A stretch of 51,095 nt of DNA, from positions 1-51,095 of IMG/VR virus record IMGVR_UViG_3300021963_010005. One strand, written 5' to 3'. Below, piece by piece: positions 31,209 through 41,128 of the stretch. The notes below the pieces were generated by a model. It was not told where the DNA came from and made no database searches. It saw nothing but the letters and a program-made list of their open reading frames with translations. The DNA comes from a virus. Made by a program: the position numbers and the translations under genes. How positions within the stretch are numbered: position 1 is the first letter of the stretch; each line of letters begins with the position of its first letter.

Positions 31209-32093
31209 ATGGTACCAAAAAAAGATTCTAAAGTAACCAGGGGAATGATATTTGCTGGATGCTCCTATGTTTGGGGACAGGGTCTCTATTACTACAGTAA
31301 TATGGAAACCCTAGTTAATGCAGAAAGTGCCTGGGGATATAATCCAATGATCGTAAAGGAGGCACACCACAAATTCAAAGAATCGGTAAGATATCCCAGA
31401 ATTGTTGCAAAACATTTTAATCAATTTGAACTGGTGCACCCTAAGAACGGAGGGGCAAATGATCAGATAACCAATTACTGGAGTAATTGTTTTAAAAACA
31501 GGGAGAAGGGTTCCGAGGTTAGAGCATTTCATCCAGGACAATATGATCCGATTGAATTTATAGAATATGAAGATGTCTCTCATGTAATATTTCAATTAAC
31601 TCACTGGATGAGGGATCACTTTCAATATGAATACGAAGGAGAGATCATAGATTTCCCCGTTCAGTGGTCCTGGGATAATAGCAGGGATCGTCCATATAAC
31701 GACATGCTGTTGAGTTATTTAGAGAAGAATAACACAAATTTTACTGATTTAAATGAAAAGCTGATTTCTAAAAGTTTGGATAACGTAAAGACCTTTCTTA
31801 TGGAATGCGAGGAAATAGGGATCAAGACCTATATTTTAACATACGCGGATGAATTTTTAGAAAGGCTGAGAGAAGATAAATGGCTATCAGAAAGATGGGT
31901 AACAATCGATTATGAGGGAAAGAGGTATGAGTGCATTGACTATCTTCTTAAAGAACATCAGAACCTGACTATCTTCCAAGATTATGAGATGTTTGATGTG
32001 CCGCCTAACGATAGTCACCCATCTTTAAAGTGCCACAAAATCATAGCTCAGAACATAATAAATTTTATAGAAAATAACGAAAAAAATGGCTAA
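31209..32093 (+). CDS. SGNH-like protein, paralogue 1
   Basis: 294 residues from ATG 31209; a TTG at 31185 is also in frame. The ATG is chosen because MVPKKDSKVTRGMIFAGCS aligns with the start of the gene at 32812. Block I is GCSYVWGQG (Ser within GxS), block III NGGAND, and the C-terminal DSHPS carries the catalytic Asp-His. Similar proteins at 32812 and 38784. Cytoplasmic esterase or acyltransferase on a glycan is likely. Confidence 0.65.
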   Translation: MVPKKDSKVTRGMIFAGCSYVWGQGLYYYSNMETLVNAESAWGYNPMIVKEAHHKFKESVRYPRIVAKHFNQFELVHPKNGGANDQITNYWSNCFKNREKGSEVRAFHPGQYDPIEFIEYEDVSHVIFQLTHWMRDHFQYEYEGEIIDFPVQWSWDNSRDRPYNDMLLSYLEKNNTNFTDLNEKLISKSLDNVKTFLMECEEIGIKTYILTYADEFLERLREDKWLSERWVTIDYEGKRYECIDYLLKEHQNLTIFQDYEMFDVPPNDSHPSLKCHKIIAQNIINFIENNEKNG

Positions 32094-32805
32094 TATCTTA
32101 CTTCTTGGCGACACCTGGGCAATTTCCCCCTGGCATACATGGATGAACGGAAACACAATGGCAGGGGATTGGTTCGAATACCAATTCATGAAAAAGGGTC
32201 ACCCAACTTTTAATAAGGGTTGGGGAGGCAATCAGAATCATGCTCAACTGAAACAAGCAGAGGTCTTCTTAAACGCTACCAAAGGGACTAAGTGTGAAGC
32301 AGATCTTGTTATCTGGTTTCATAGCGAGCTTGTAAGGGATTTTTTATCAGGAGAGGTAATGGGAAAGATCCAAAATGAAATAATTGAAAAAGAGGGTTTT
32401 GACGGTGCTCTAGATTTAAAAGCAGACGAGATATACGGAACTGCAACACATCTAAAGCAGGAATTTCCCAATACTAAATGGGCAATTATCGGGGGACATG
32501 CCCCTATCAGGGGGACAAGATCCCACCTATTAGATTGGGCGGAGTTTAGGATTGATAACTGGAGACAGGAAATAGCTGGCCAGGAATGTCCGGAAAGCCA
32601 CGCTTTTGAATGGTTGGAAAAATGGAAAGGAAGCCTTTGGGATTGGCCAGCTATCGGGGAGGATATTATACAAAGGGAATTGGGGATAAGAGAAAAAATT
32701 CTAGCAGCAACCCAAAACGAGGATCTTTTCTATGACAGATCCCATCCGGCACTTGGACCTTTGAAGGATCTATCTGCTAGAATTATAGATCATTTTAAAT
32801 TATAG
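32086..32805 (+). CDS. SGNH-like protein, divergent
   Basis: 239 residues starting MANILLLGDTWAIS. The nucleophile Ser is replaced by Thr (GDT); GWGGNQNH and DRSHPALG are present. It belongs to the same superfamily as its neighbours but is not close to them. The Ser-to-Thr change may lower activity. Overlaps the upstream gene by 8 bases. Confidence 0.55.
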   Translation: MANILLLGDTWAISPWHTWMNGNTMAGDWFEYQFMKKGHPTFNKGWGGNQNHAQLKQAEVFLNATKGTKCEADLVIWFHSELVRDFLSGEVMGKIQNEIIEKEGFDGALDLKADEIYGTATHLKQEFPNTKWAIIGGHAPIRGTRSHLLDWAEFRIDNWRQEIAGQECPESHAFEWLEKWKGSLWDWPAIGEDIIQRELGIREKILAATQNEDLFYDRSHPALGPLKDLSARIIDHFKL

Positions 32806-32811
32806 GAATCA

Positions 32812-33684
32812 ATGATACCCAAGCAAGGAGCAAAAACACATAAAGGGATGATTTTCGCGGGATGTTCATTTACCTGGGGGCAGGGACTTTATTATTACAG
32901 TAATCTTCCAAGCCTCAAAGAGCCACCACCAGATGCTTATGATTCGAAGCTAGTGAGTTATCCTCACATAAAGTTTATGGAATCTGTTCGATACCCAAGA
33001 ATTGTTGCTGATCATTTCGATTCTTTTGAATTCGTTTATCCAGGAAACGGCGGATCAAACGAGGGTGCTATCGATTGGTGGATGCACTGCTTTACAAAAG
33101 AATTCCCTGGGCATGTTTTAAATGGATATAAAGTGCCACCTATCGATCCAAAAGAAATTTCTTATGTCATTTTCCAATTAACACAATGGCAAAGAGATCA
33201 TTTTCTTCTTCAAAGTGAAACTGATACGTACGATATTGCTTTCCACCAAATTTCTGAACCTGCTTATGCAGATCATTTTTTAGGGTGGATGGAGAGAAAG
33301 GGATTTGAGCTTGATACGTGGATAGAGGACTATAAGCAGAAAAGTATAGATCGTATTAAAAAATTTCTATTGTATTGTGAAGGAATGGGAATGAAAACCC
33401 TTCTTTTTACTTGGCCCAATGAATATGTTGAATTTATAAATAAAGATCCGTTTTTATCAGAAAGATTTTTAAAGATGGAATATAAAGGAAGCTTGTATGA
33501 TAGTATTTCAGATTTAATGTCTCCTGGAGCTATGCACAATAAATCATATAATCCTGAATTAACTATAAAATGGGACGAAGAAAGATTTTTGATTACACCG
33601 AAGGATCATCATCCTTCACTTAAGTGTCATCAGGTAATTGCTGACAACATTATAAAAAGGATCGAAAGAGATAAATTAAGATGA
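32812..33684 (+). CDS. SGNH-like protein, paralogue 2
   Basis: 290 residues. GMIFAGCSFTWGQGLYYYS is nearly identical to the paralogues at 31209 and 38784; NGGSNEG and KDHHPSLKCHQV carry the Asn and Asp/His blocks. It probably de-esterifies or acylates glycans, like the other two. Its stop overlaps the start of the 829-residue gene. Confidence 0.65.
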   Translation: MIPKQGAKTHKGMIFAGCSFTWGQGLYYYSNLPSLKEPPPDAYDSKLVSYPHIKFMESVRYPRIVADHFDSFEFVYPGNGGSNEGAIDWWMHCFTKEFPGHVLNGYKVPPIDPKEISYVIFQLTQWQRDHFLLQSETDTYDIAFHQISEPAYADHFLGWMERKGFELDTWIEDYKQKSIDRIKKFLLYCEGMGMKTLLFTWPNEYVEFINKDPFLSERFLKMEYKGSLYDSISDLMSPGAMHNKSYNPELTIKWDEERFLITPKDHHPSLKCHQVIADNIIKRIERDKLR

Positions 33685-36170
33685 ACCAAAAAGTAAATTT
33701 CGTTTATGATGACTGGGACGAAGGAAGTTCTAGTCCTAACCCAAACGGACAAAAATGGTTTCCAGAGGATGATGCTTGGTGCACTGCAGCAGTTCCAATG
33801 GAAGCATTGAAATTTTATAATTATAAAGAATTCAGAATAGAGGACGTTGAAAAATATCCATCTGAAAATTTTTTCTATCTTGTTTGGCATAGACATTCTT
33901 TATACAATAGATTTTTTTCCCTCAGTAAAATTCCAATCGGTTTGGACATCATAGGAATGATAAAAAAACACAAAAACCTTTATCTTCTTTTAATAAATGA
34001 GCAGGAGTTTGAGAGGTTTGAATGCTTAAAGGCAGCAGAGGATGTTTTTCGAAAATATGATTTTGATCCGAAGAAAGTTTTCTTGGTAAACAATAATGCT
34101 AGAAATGCAGAATACAAGGAGGAATTTGGAATAAATCTGAATGTTCACGGGACACGGGCGGAGCCACTTTCTCTCACAAAAATTCCCAAGATAAATTTTA
34201 TAGAGGATAAGAAAGGTCCGTTCTTCATGTCACATAATCATTCTCTTAGAGAACACAGATTAGGTCTTATTTGTCTTCTTAAAAAATATGGAATAATAGA
34301 TAATTTTGATTGGTCATATCTTAGACTCTGGACATTAAAAGATTCTGATCCGATGGCAATATTCGGGAGAATGTTTAATAAAACGGATCTTGAATTTCTT
34401 AAAGACGAGATTGATTTTTTGATTAATCACGGTACCAAAAAAAGCGAATATGAATCTCACTTTACTTGGCTGGATGATAAGATAGACGGAAGTCCTTCCT
34501 GGTGGAAAACTTACAACCCAGCTCAGTATGAACAAACATACTTCAATGTGACGACTGAGACCCTTTTCACTATGAAGGATGTTCATATAACGGAAAAGAC
34601 CTTTAAGCCTTTCATACATCTTCAATTTCCGATGATATTAGCTTCGCAGCATCATTTAAAATTTGTCAGGAAGTTTTATGGCTACGATTTCTTTGATGAT
34701 GTTATAGATCACAGCTATGATGATATTAAAGACGATAGAGATAGACTTTTTAAATTCGTCGAAGAAATAAAAAGAATAAACGATAATAAGGATTTCTTTA
34801 TAGATTTTTATAAAAAGAACAAGGAAAGATTTATTGCTAATCAAGAAAAAGTTTACGCAACAACAAATCATTACGATGATAAATTCTTCAATTTTCTGAT
34901 TAAATTCAATCGTCCAGAAAAGACCCTAAATTTAGTATATGATAATTGGGATTCAGTTCACAATAAACCAATTGAAGAAAATTCTAAGAATGTGTTTAAC
35001 ACAGATTTCCACATGATATTGGATAGCGTTGTTAAATCCCTACAGTTTGATGAATATCTAATTAAAAGATTCAGAATAGAGGATGTCGAAAAATATCCAG
35101 ATGAGAAATTTTTCTATTTCTTAACCACTATTCCAGGAAAGATATCAGAAAATCTCAAAGAGGGTAAAAGTCCAATTGCAAAAAAAGCAATAGATTTTTG
35201 GAGAAAATGCGAAAATCTTAACGTCATGATGATGAATGAGCAGGAATCAGAAAATATTGATATCCTAAATCATCTTGATAAATGGACAAAGGATCTAGGA
35301 TTAAATCAAAAACAACTTTGGGTTTCTAACAATAACACAAAGTTGCAAGAGCATAAGGAGAGAATAGGAACTGATATAAATGTTCATTCGACAGTAAGGC
35401 TTCCCAATTTTACAGCTGCTGCTTTTTTACATTCTGCCGGTAAACTTGATTTTAAAACTGAAAAAGATGGAGGATTTTTCATGTGTCAAAACAGAAGAGC
35501 CCGACCTCATAGATATGCCTTACTTTGTATTCTTAGAAAGATGGGAATTATAGAGGATGTTGATTGGTCTTTGGTTCAAGGATGGCAATTCACTAATGAT
35601 CCGAATGGATGGATTTCACAGGTATTAAACCCTAACGATATTGATGAAATGCAGGATCAGATTAATTACTTTGGATCTATAGAACAGAAGAAGTGTAGGT
35701 ACGAAGAAAAGTATACTTGGTTTGACGACAGAAGCAATACAGATAATGTCCCTTGGAACAAAACCTATGATAAGGACCAGCTAGAAAATTCTTATGTAAA
35801 CCTGACAACAGAAACGGAATTTCAAACTGATCATATCCATATCTCCGAAAAATCATTTAAATCGTTCTATGCCTTGCAATTTCCTATGATTTTGGCATCT
35901 CCCTTCCACATCAAAGAGATCAAGAAAAAATATGATTTTGATTTTTTTGATGATGTTATAGATCATAGCTACGATGAAGAGACTAATCACAGGGAAAGGC
36001 TTTTTAAGTTTGCAAAGGAAGTTAAAAGAATAAACGACAATAAAGAATTTTTTATTGAATTCTATAAAAATAATAAAGAAAGATTTTTGGAAAACAATAG
36101 AAGAGTTATTGCTTTGGTTGATGATAAGACCGACGAAAAATTTTTAAAAAAATTAGCAGGAATAATATGA
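33681..36170 (+). CDS. Duplicated two-domain glycosyltransferase-like protein
   Basis: 829 residues with an internal duplication: residues about 1-410 and 414-829 are homologous (NFVYDDWD vs NLVYDNWD; FRIEDVEKYPSE vs FRIEDVEKYPDE; EKTFKPFIHLQFPMILAS vs EKSFKSFYALQFPMILAS). The final SEK-F...PMILAS block is also present in the 416-residue gene at 21032. Both halves probably have GT-B-like Rossmann folds. Substrate unknown. It overlaps the epimerase gene by 4 bases. Confidence 0.6.
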   Translation: MNQKVNFVYDDWDEGSSSPNPNGQKWFPEDDAWCTAAVPMEALKFYNYKEFRIEDVEKYPSENFFYLVWHRHSLYNRFFSLSKIPIGLDIIGMIKKHKNLYLLLINEQEFERFECLKAAEDVFRKYDFDPKKVFLVNNNARNAEYKEEFGINLNVHGTRAEPLSLTKIPKINFIEDKKGPFFMSHNHSLREHRLGLICLLKKYGIIDNFDWSYLRLWTLKDSDPMAIFGRMFNKTDLEFLKDEIDFLINHGTKKSEYESHFTWLDDKIDGSPSWWKTYNPAQYEQTYFNVTTETLFTMKDVHITEKTFKPFIHLQFPMILASQHHLKFVRKFYGYDFFDDVIDHSYDDIKDDRDRLFKFVEEIKRINDNKDFFIDFYKKNKERFIANQEKVYATTNHYDDKFFNFLIKFNRPEKTLNLVYDNWDSVHNKPIEENSKNVFNTDFHMILDSVVKSLQFDEYLIKRFRIEDVEKYPDEKFFYFLTTIPGKISENLKEGKSPIAKKAIDFWRKCENLNVMMMNEQESENIDILNHLDKWTKDLGLNQKQLWVSNNNTKLQEHKERIGTDINVHSTVRLPNFTAAAFLHSAGKLDFKTEKDGGFFMCQNRRARPHRYALLCILRKMGIIEDVDWSLVQGWQFTNDPNGWISQVLNPNDIDEMQDQINYFGSIEQKKCRYEEKYTWFDDRSNTDNVPWNKTYDKDQLENSYVNLTTETEFQTDHIHISEKSFKSFYALQFPMILASPFHIKEIKKKYDFDFFDDVIDHSYDEETNHRERLFKFAKEVKRINDNKEFFIEFYKNNKERFLENNRRVIALVDDKTDEKFLKKLAGII

Positions 36171-37102
36171 AGATAGCATTAATAACAGGATGTAGTGGAT
36201 TAGTTGGAACATATCTAGCCAAAAAATGTGTTGAAGAGGGATATAAAACCATCGGTGTAGACATAAAGTATTCAGAATTTTTACCAGATTCTGAAAATTT
36301 TACTTTCGAACACAGAAATTTATTAAAGGATGGCGAGATACACAGTCTCTTTAGTGATTATAAATTCGATGTTGTTTTTAATTGTTTTGGAATAAAAGGA
36401 TCTCCTCTAAGAGCCAAAAATCAGCCAGTTGATTTTTTATATCCATCATTCAAAATAAACACTGAAATTATAAATCAGTGTGCAATTCTTAATATTTGGT
36501 TAGTCTTTGTTAGTTCCGTTGGTGTATATTCTCCAGCTGAAAAATTTGTAGAGGATGATGTCTGGAAAACTTTACCTGGCGAGGCAGATTGGTTTCCCTC
36601 TTGGTCTAAAAGAATGGGTGAGATATTGATCGAAGCTTATTCGAAACAATACGATTATAAAAGATGGACTATAATTAGGCCCGCAAACATTTTTGGGGAG
36701 TATGACGATTTTAGTGGTAATGGAACTCTGATCTCTAGTATAGTCAAGAAAGTTTATGAGGCAGAAACTGAAATAGAAGCATGGGGAGATGGAAGTCCTA
36801 TTAGGGATTTTGTTTTTGGAGATGATGTTGCTGAAGCTTTAATTGATTCCTATCGGAGAGAGATAAATGATGTCTTAAATTTTGGTTCGGGTATTGAGAT
36901 CTCTATTAAAATGATAATAGAGGAAATCATCAGAGCGAGTGGAAAAGATCTAAAAATTTCATGGAATCCATCAAAACCCAATGGAGATCTTCGTAGACAG
37001 ATGGACACAAAAAAACAGGATAGATATAGTATAAATCCGAAAACATCTATTTCGGAAGCAATAAAAAAGGTATATGAGCACTATTCAAAAATTCAGGGAT
37101 GA
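36167..37102 (+). CDS. SDR-family NAD-dependent sugar epimerase-like protein
   Basis: 311 residues. ITGCSGLVGTYLAKKC (TGxxGxxG), a FVSSVGVYSP strand, IRPANIFG and a C-terminal RDFVFGDDVAEA are extended-SDR features. The catalytic YxxxK is not seen: the equivalent FPSWSKRMGE has Lys but no Tyr four positions before, so it may have altered chemistry or be a dehydratase-like variant. It probably supplies an NDP-sugar for the glycosyltransferases. Confidence 0.7.
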   Translation: MKIALITGCSGLVGTYLAKKCVEEGYKTIGVDIKYSEFLPDSENFTFEHRNLLKDGEIHSLFSDYKFDVVFNCFGIKGSPLRAKNQPVDFLYPSFKINTEIINQCAILNIWLVFVSSVGVYSPAEKFVEDDVWKTLPGEADWFPSWSKRMGEILIEAYSKQYDYKRWTIIRPANIFGEYDDFSGNGTLISSIVKKVYEAETEIEAWGDGSPIRDFVFGDDVAEALIDSYRREINDVLNFGSGIEISIKMIIEEIIRASGKDLKISWNPSKPNGDLRRQMDTKKQDRYSINPKTSISEAIKKVYEHYSKIQG

Positions 37103-37811
37103 CCTTCTGTTAAAAGGGGTATTTGTCGGTGAATTAAGTGATTTTATTTCTCAGGACGAAATCGATAAACTAGGAGAGACATATTCTGGAGTTTCTAAAA
37201 TAGCAAAGGAAAAATTGTCAGAATATTTTATTTATAGACACAATTATCAACCTGCTAATGATGAACCCCAAACATATAATCATAAACCCACTGTTTTTGA
37301 AATAGCAGAAAGAGATAGATTCTGTAAAGAAAATAATCTATTGGTTTGGCAAAGATGGCTTGAATCTGCAGTTCCCCCTGGAGGAATGGAAATAACAAAC
37401 GATCCTTTTGATATTAGTTTGGAAATAATTAAAAAATTCTATCCAAACTTTTCAGATAGATTAGACAATTCAATTTCAAAGGGAAACATCAGTCTTTTTC
37501 AGGATGGAGATTTTATTTGCAATCATAGAGACGGAAAAAACGAAGGAAGAATATGTGGTATTCTGATTTATTTAACTCCAGAATCTGAATATAATGACGG
37601 GGGAGGAGAATTAATTCTAAAAACAGCTGACGACGAAACCCTATCAATTAAACCAACATTTGGTAAATTTTGCATACTAGATTTCACAACCCATAACATA
37701 GAGCACGAAGTAAATCCAGTAAAAAATGGATTCCAAAGATTTACCTATATAAATTTTATAACAATAAGAGATAAAGAATTTAAAGCATTAGACTTAACAA
37801 AATTATTATGA
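37074..37811 (+). CDS. 2OG-Fe(II) oxygenase
   Basis: 245 residues. H151-x-D153 (CNHRDGKN), H211 (NIEHEVNPV) and R222 (FQRFTYINF), with ICGILIYLTPE and GGGELIL, form the double-stranded beta-helix centre. It starts inside the 3' end of the epimerase gene (29-base overlap) and lies between two SDR genes, so it may hydroxylate an NDP-sugar or glycan. Ends DLTKLL. Confidence 0.75.
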   Translation: MSTIQKFRDDLLLKGVFVGELSDFISQDEIDKLGETYSGVSKIAKEKLSEYFIYRHNYQPANDEPQTYNHKPTVFEIAERDRFCKENNLLVWQRWLESAVPPGGMEITNDPFDISLEIIKKFYPNFSDRLDNSISKGNISLFQDGDFICNHRDGKNEGRICGILIYLTPESEYNDGGGELILKTADDETLSIKPTFGKFCILDFTTHNIEHEVNPVKNGFQRFTYINFITIRDKEFKALDLTKLL

Positions 37812-38782
37812 TAAACAAAGATTCAAAAATCCTGATCACTGGGGGATCCGGTCTGGTTGGACAAAATCTAACTAATAGATTACACAGAAAGGGCTATAGA
37901 AATTTAAGAATAAATCTTCACAAAAGAGGGGTGAGAAATCCTATAGAAGGAATTGAATATACTCATTTTGATTTAAAGGATCATCAAGGGTGCTTAGATG
38001 CAACAAAAGGCGTTGACATTGTTATCCACGCAGCAGCTTCAACATCAAATGCTGTAGATACCGTGGTAGATCCTCTTGCTCACGTTACTCCTAACGTGGC
38101 GATGAATAACTTTCTAATAGATGCCGCATGGAGAAACGGAGTTAATCATTACATTTTCATTTCTTCTAATACAGTGTATCCTCCAAAGGGAGACGATCCT
38201 GTGATAGAAACAGATTTTTTGTTTGACGAACCATATCCTGTCTATTTTCCAGTTGGATGGATGAAAAGATATGCTGAGGTTCAGTGTGAGCTTTATGCTA
38301 AATATCTACCAACAAAAATGAAGTGTACAGTCATTAGACCTGCTAATCTTTTTGGACCCCATGATAAGTATGATTTCAATAAATGTCATGTTACCCCAGC
38401 AACTATCCGTAAGGTAGCCGATAAGATGGATCCTATTCCTATCTGGGGAGATGGAAGTGAATTGAGGGATCTTCTATACATAGAAGATTTTGTCGAAGCA
38501 CTACAGACTGTAATTGAGAAAGAGTCTGAAATGTTCAATGTTTATAATGTTGGTTCAAATAAGGTTTATTCGGTACTTGAAGTTTTAGAAATTATGAAGG
38601 GCATTGCAGAGCATAAAGCACCGACAGAATTTATTTCAGGAAAACCCTCAATGATCCCTACGAGAAAAATAGATTCAAATAAAATAAAGAATAACCTGGG
38701 ATGGGAGGCAAAAACAACTCTTGAAGAAGGTTTAGAAAAAGCATATTTTTGGTATTTGGAAAATAAAAAAGAATTTAATTAA
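37808..38782 (+). CDS. SDR-family NAD-dependent sugar epimerase/dehydratase-like
   Basis: 324 residues. ITGGSGLVGQNLTNRL, HAAASTSN, IRPANLFGPHDKYD and RDLLYIEDFVEA place it in the GDP-fucose synthase/UDP-sugar epimerase group. The YxxxK is again altered: FPVGWMKRYAE keeps Lys only. The pair with the 36167 gene shares this change. Likely NDP-sugar conversion. Confidence 0.75.
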   Translation: MINKDSKILITGGSGLVGQNLTNRLHRKGYRNLRINLHKRGVRNPIEGIEYTHFDLKDHQGCLDATKGVDIVIHAAASTSNAVDTVVDPLAHVTPNVAMNNFLIDAAWRNGVNHYIFISSNTVYPPKGDDPVIETDFLFDEPYPVYFPVGWMKRYAEVQCELYAKYLPTKMKCTVIRPANLFGPHDKYDFNKCHVTPATIRKVADKMDPIPIWGDGSELRDLLYIEDFVEALQTVIEKESEMFNVYNVGSNKVYSVLEVLEIMKGIAEHKAPTEFISGKPSMIPTRKIDSNKIKNNLGWEAKTTLEEGLEKAYFWYLENKKEFN

Positions 38783-38783
38783 A

Positions 38784-39668
38784 ATGAAGGGATTAATTTT
38801 TGCTGGATGCTCTTTTACTTGGGGACAAGGATTGTATTATTATTCCGGAATGGAAACTTTAAAGTATCCTGCCCCAGATTCCTATGATTCAAAACTGGTA
38901 ACTGCTGCTCATAAAAAACACATGGCAACTCTGAGATATCCAAGATTGGTAGCAAACCATTTTAATACATGGGAGGTTGTTTCTAATCAGAATGGTGGAT
39001 CAGAGGAGACATCTATCAATTTTATTAATGCTGCTTTTGGATTGATAAATGGTTATGGCCATTTAATTGAAGAAAAGTTCGATTTCAGCGAGGTCGACTA
39101 TGTTGTTATACAAACATCCCAGCCAAATAGAAATGGATTCTATTACAATTACAAAGGAAAAGATAACCACTTTTTAATTTTCGATCAAGAAAGTAAAATG
39201 AATTTTTACGAGTGGATTATTGAGGAGAGAAAAATTTCGATCGATCAATGGAGAGAAGAGCACATTAAGGATTATTTCGAAAAAATAAGATCCTTAATGA
39301 ATATGCTAGAAAGCAAAGGAATTAAAACAAGAATACTTTGTTGGGAGAATGACTATCTCGAATTAATTAAGAACGATCTTTTCATGTACAACAGATACAT
39401 CGATCTTGAATATAGGGGTTCGACTTTTCCTTCTATCAGGGATCTAATGAGTGGGCATCCACATCTCATAATTAATTCAGATTACGATCATTTTCAAGAT
39501 CCTCCGAAAGATCACCATCCCTCCAAAGAATGCCATGATGTTATAGCAAAAAACGTGATTAGATTCATCGAGAAGGATTTGGAGAATCAGAAAGAATTTG
39601 TAGTAAAAGAAGAAGACTTTAAATTAGATCCACAGACTTCCGTACCTACTCCTAAAAGACTTATCTAA
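38784..39668 (+). CDS. SGNH-like protein, paralogue 3
   Basis: 294 residues. MKGLIFAGCSFTWGQGLYYYSG, NQNGGSEE and KDHHPSKECHDV match the paralogues at 31209 and 32812. C terminus TPKRLI resembles the KxLI tails of the minus-strand operon. It abuts, end to end, the convergent radical SAM gene. Confidence 0.65.
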   Translation: MKGLIFAGCSFTWGQGLYYYSGMETLKYPAPDSYDSKLVTAAHKKHMATLRYPRLVANHFNTWEVVSNQNGGSEETSINFINAAFGLINGYGHLIEEKFDFSEVDYVVIQTSQPNRNGFYYNYKGKDNHFLIFDQESKMNFYEWIIEERKISIDQWREEHIKDYFEKIRSLMNMLESKGIKTRILCWENDYLELIKNDLFMYNRYIDLEYRGSTFPSIRDLMSGHPHLIINSDYDHFQDPPKDHHPSKECHDVIAKNVIRFIEKDLENQKEFVVKEEDFKLDPQTSVPTPKRLI

Positions 39669-41120
39669 TTAAATTATTTTTACCTGCTCTTTTGGAAATG
39701 GGTATGTCCCGGTTTCAAAGTGGGTAATTCTACCATCTGTCATACTAGCAACAGGAATTGATTGGTCTATTTTTATGCTATCATACCAGTCTGCCAGCTC
39801 TGGGAATGTGCTTTTGAAATTTTTCTTTCTTCTGCTGTCATACTGGACATAGAAACTCTTAAAGTCGTGATGTAGAATAGACTTATCGTCTTCCGTTGTA
39901 TTGTGTCCCTTTTCTACAACTTGGATATAATCAAGCAATCTTTGGAATTGAGCATATTCACCAATGCTAAAAAGATCTGGTGTCATTTTTTCCTGGAACC
40001 ATTTGGTTAACTTAGCGTGTAAATCTTTCTTGAATTCATCAGGAAGGGCTAAAGGGGACATGAACGAAGGCCATCTTAAAATATTAAGATCTACGTTAGG
40101 CTTATTAGCACCATATTTCTTTTTAAGCTCTATCATATCATCTAGAAAATCTGTTATGCTATAGAGGCATAAACTATTAATAGTCATCATAATAGTGAAT
40201 GATCTAAGTTTTGCTCTTTCAAGAAAAGCTACGAGATTGCTTCTCCATTTTTCATAGACTAAACCATCTCTAATGTATTCTGCATGAATTCCATATGATT
40301 CATTGCTGGTGTAAACATCCATTTCCTTGATAGGAAGCTGATGTGTTATTGCAATCATTTTTTCCAGTGTTTCTTCGTTCATTCCTAAATTGGAATTAAC
40401 TGCAAATCTAAGTTCAGGTGAAGGATTGTTTTTAAGCACCTCCATGAAATCCCAGAAGTTATGACTTAATGAAGGCTCCCCGCCAGTAACCCTTATCTCC
40501 TCTAAATTTTTGGAAAGATCTGGCCACCATTCAAAAAATGCTGCAACGAAAGGATTTCTTTCATTGTGCTTACCGAATATTTCTGCCCAGGATCCATCAC
40601 TACGATATGCACCTGCAGAATCAGATTTCATCTTTTGATATGGACCATGCTTTTGGATTTCCTTTCCCCAGGTAGTGCTATATCCTGCATTACAGTAGCT
40701 GCAGGCAAAATTACAAGTCCGATCAAAGCTTATCTCTAATGTCTTAAGAAGAACATCGTCAGTGTAATCCATTTCTGAGATTTTCTTAATATCATCTTCC
40801 TTATAAATTATACTTTTGTAAACACGATCGGAAACGTTATTTCTTCCTATATCTTCTATCTTCCAGCAATATGAACATTCCGCAGGTCTAACACCAGTCA
40901 GCATCATTTTTCTCATCTGCTTCTTGTGCTTGGTATTATGAATTGCTGATGGATTATTTTTTATCTCCTCTAAATCAATTGGATGAGGTAGCGGTAAATG
41001 ACAAGATCCTGTGTATCCATGTCCAAGATGTATACTAGCATTATACCACTTAGCAGCACAAAAGCTTTTACTTACGCTGTTTAGGTTTCTTTCTCTCCAA
41101 TTAATTAATTCTTGCGACAT
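39669..41120 (-). CDS. Radical SAM protein with Cys-rich N-terminal domain 1
   Basis: 483 residues. C136-x3-C140-x2-C143 (RTCNFACSYC) is the radical SAM [4Fe-4S] motif; VTGGEPSL is the GGE motif. An N-terminal region with C21, C40, C82 and C85 (CAAKW ... GSCHLP ... ECSYCW) suggests an additional cluster or twitch/SPASM-like domain. Such proteins modify peptides or sugars through radical chemistry. Its relative at 41697 lies one gene further on, with a LamG-like gene between them. Confidence 0.8.
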   Translation of the reverse strand: MSQELINWRERNLNSVSKSFCAAKWYNASIHLGHGYTGSCHLPLPHPIDLEEIKNNPSAIHNTKHKKQMRKMMLTGVRPAECSYCWKIEDIGRNNVSDRVYKSIIYKEDDIKKISEMDYTDDVLLKTLEISFDRTCNFACSYCNAGYSTTWGKEIQKHGPYQKMKSDSAGAYRSDGSWAEIFGKHNERNPFVAAFFEWWPDLSKNLEEIRVTGGEPSLSHNFWDFMEVLKNNPSPELRFAVNSNLGMNEETLEKMIAITHQLPIKEMDVYTSNESYGIHAEYIRDGLVYEKWRSNLVAFLERAKLRSFTIMMTINSLCLYSITDFLDDMIELKKKYGANKPNVDLNILRWPSFMSPLALPDEFKKDLHAKLTKWFQEKMTPDLFSIGEYAQFQRLLDYIQVVEKGHNTTEDDKSILHHDFKSFYVQYDSRRKKNFKSTFPELADWYDSIKIDQSIPVASMTDGRITHFETGTYPFPKEQVKII

Positions 41121-41128
41121 ATGTTCTT

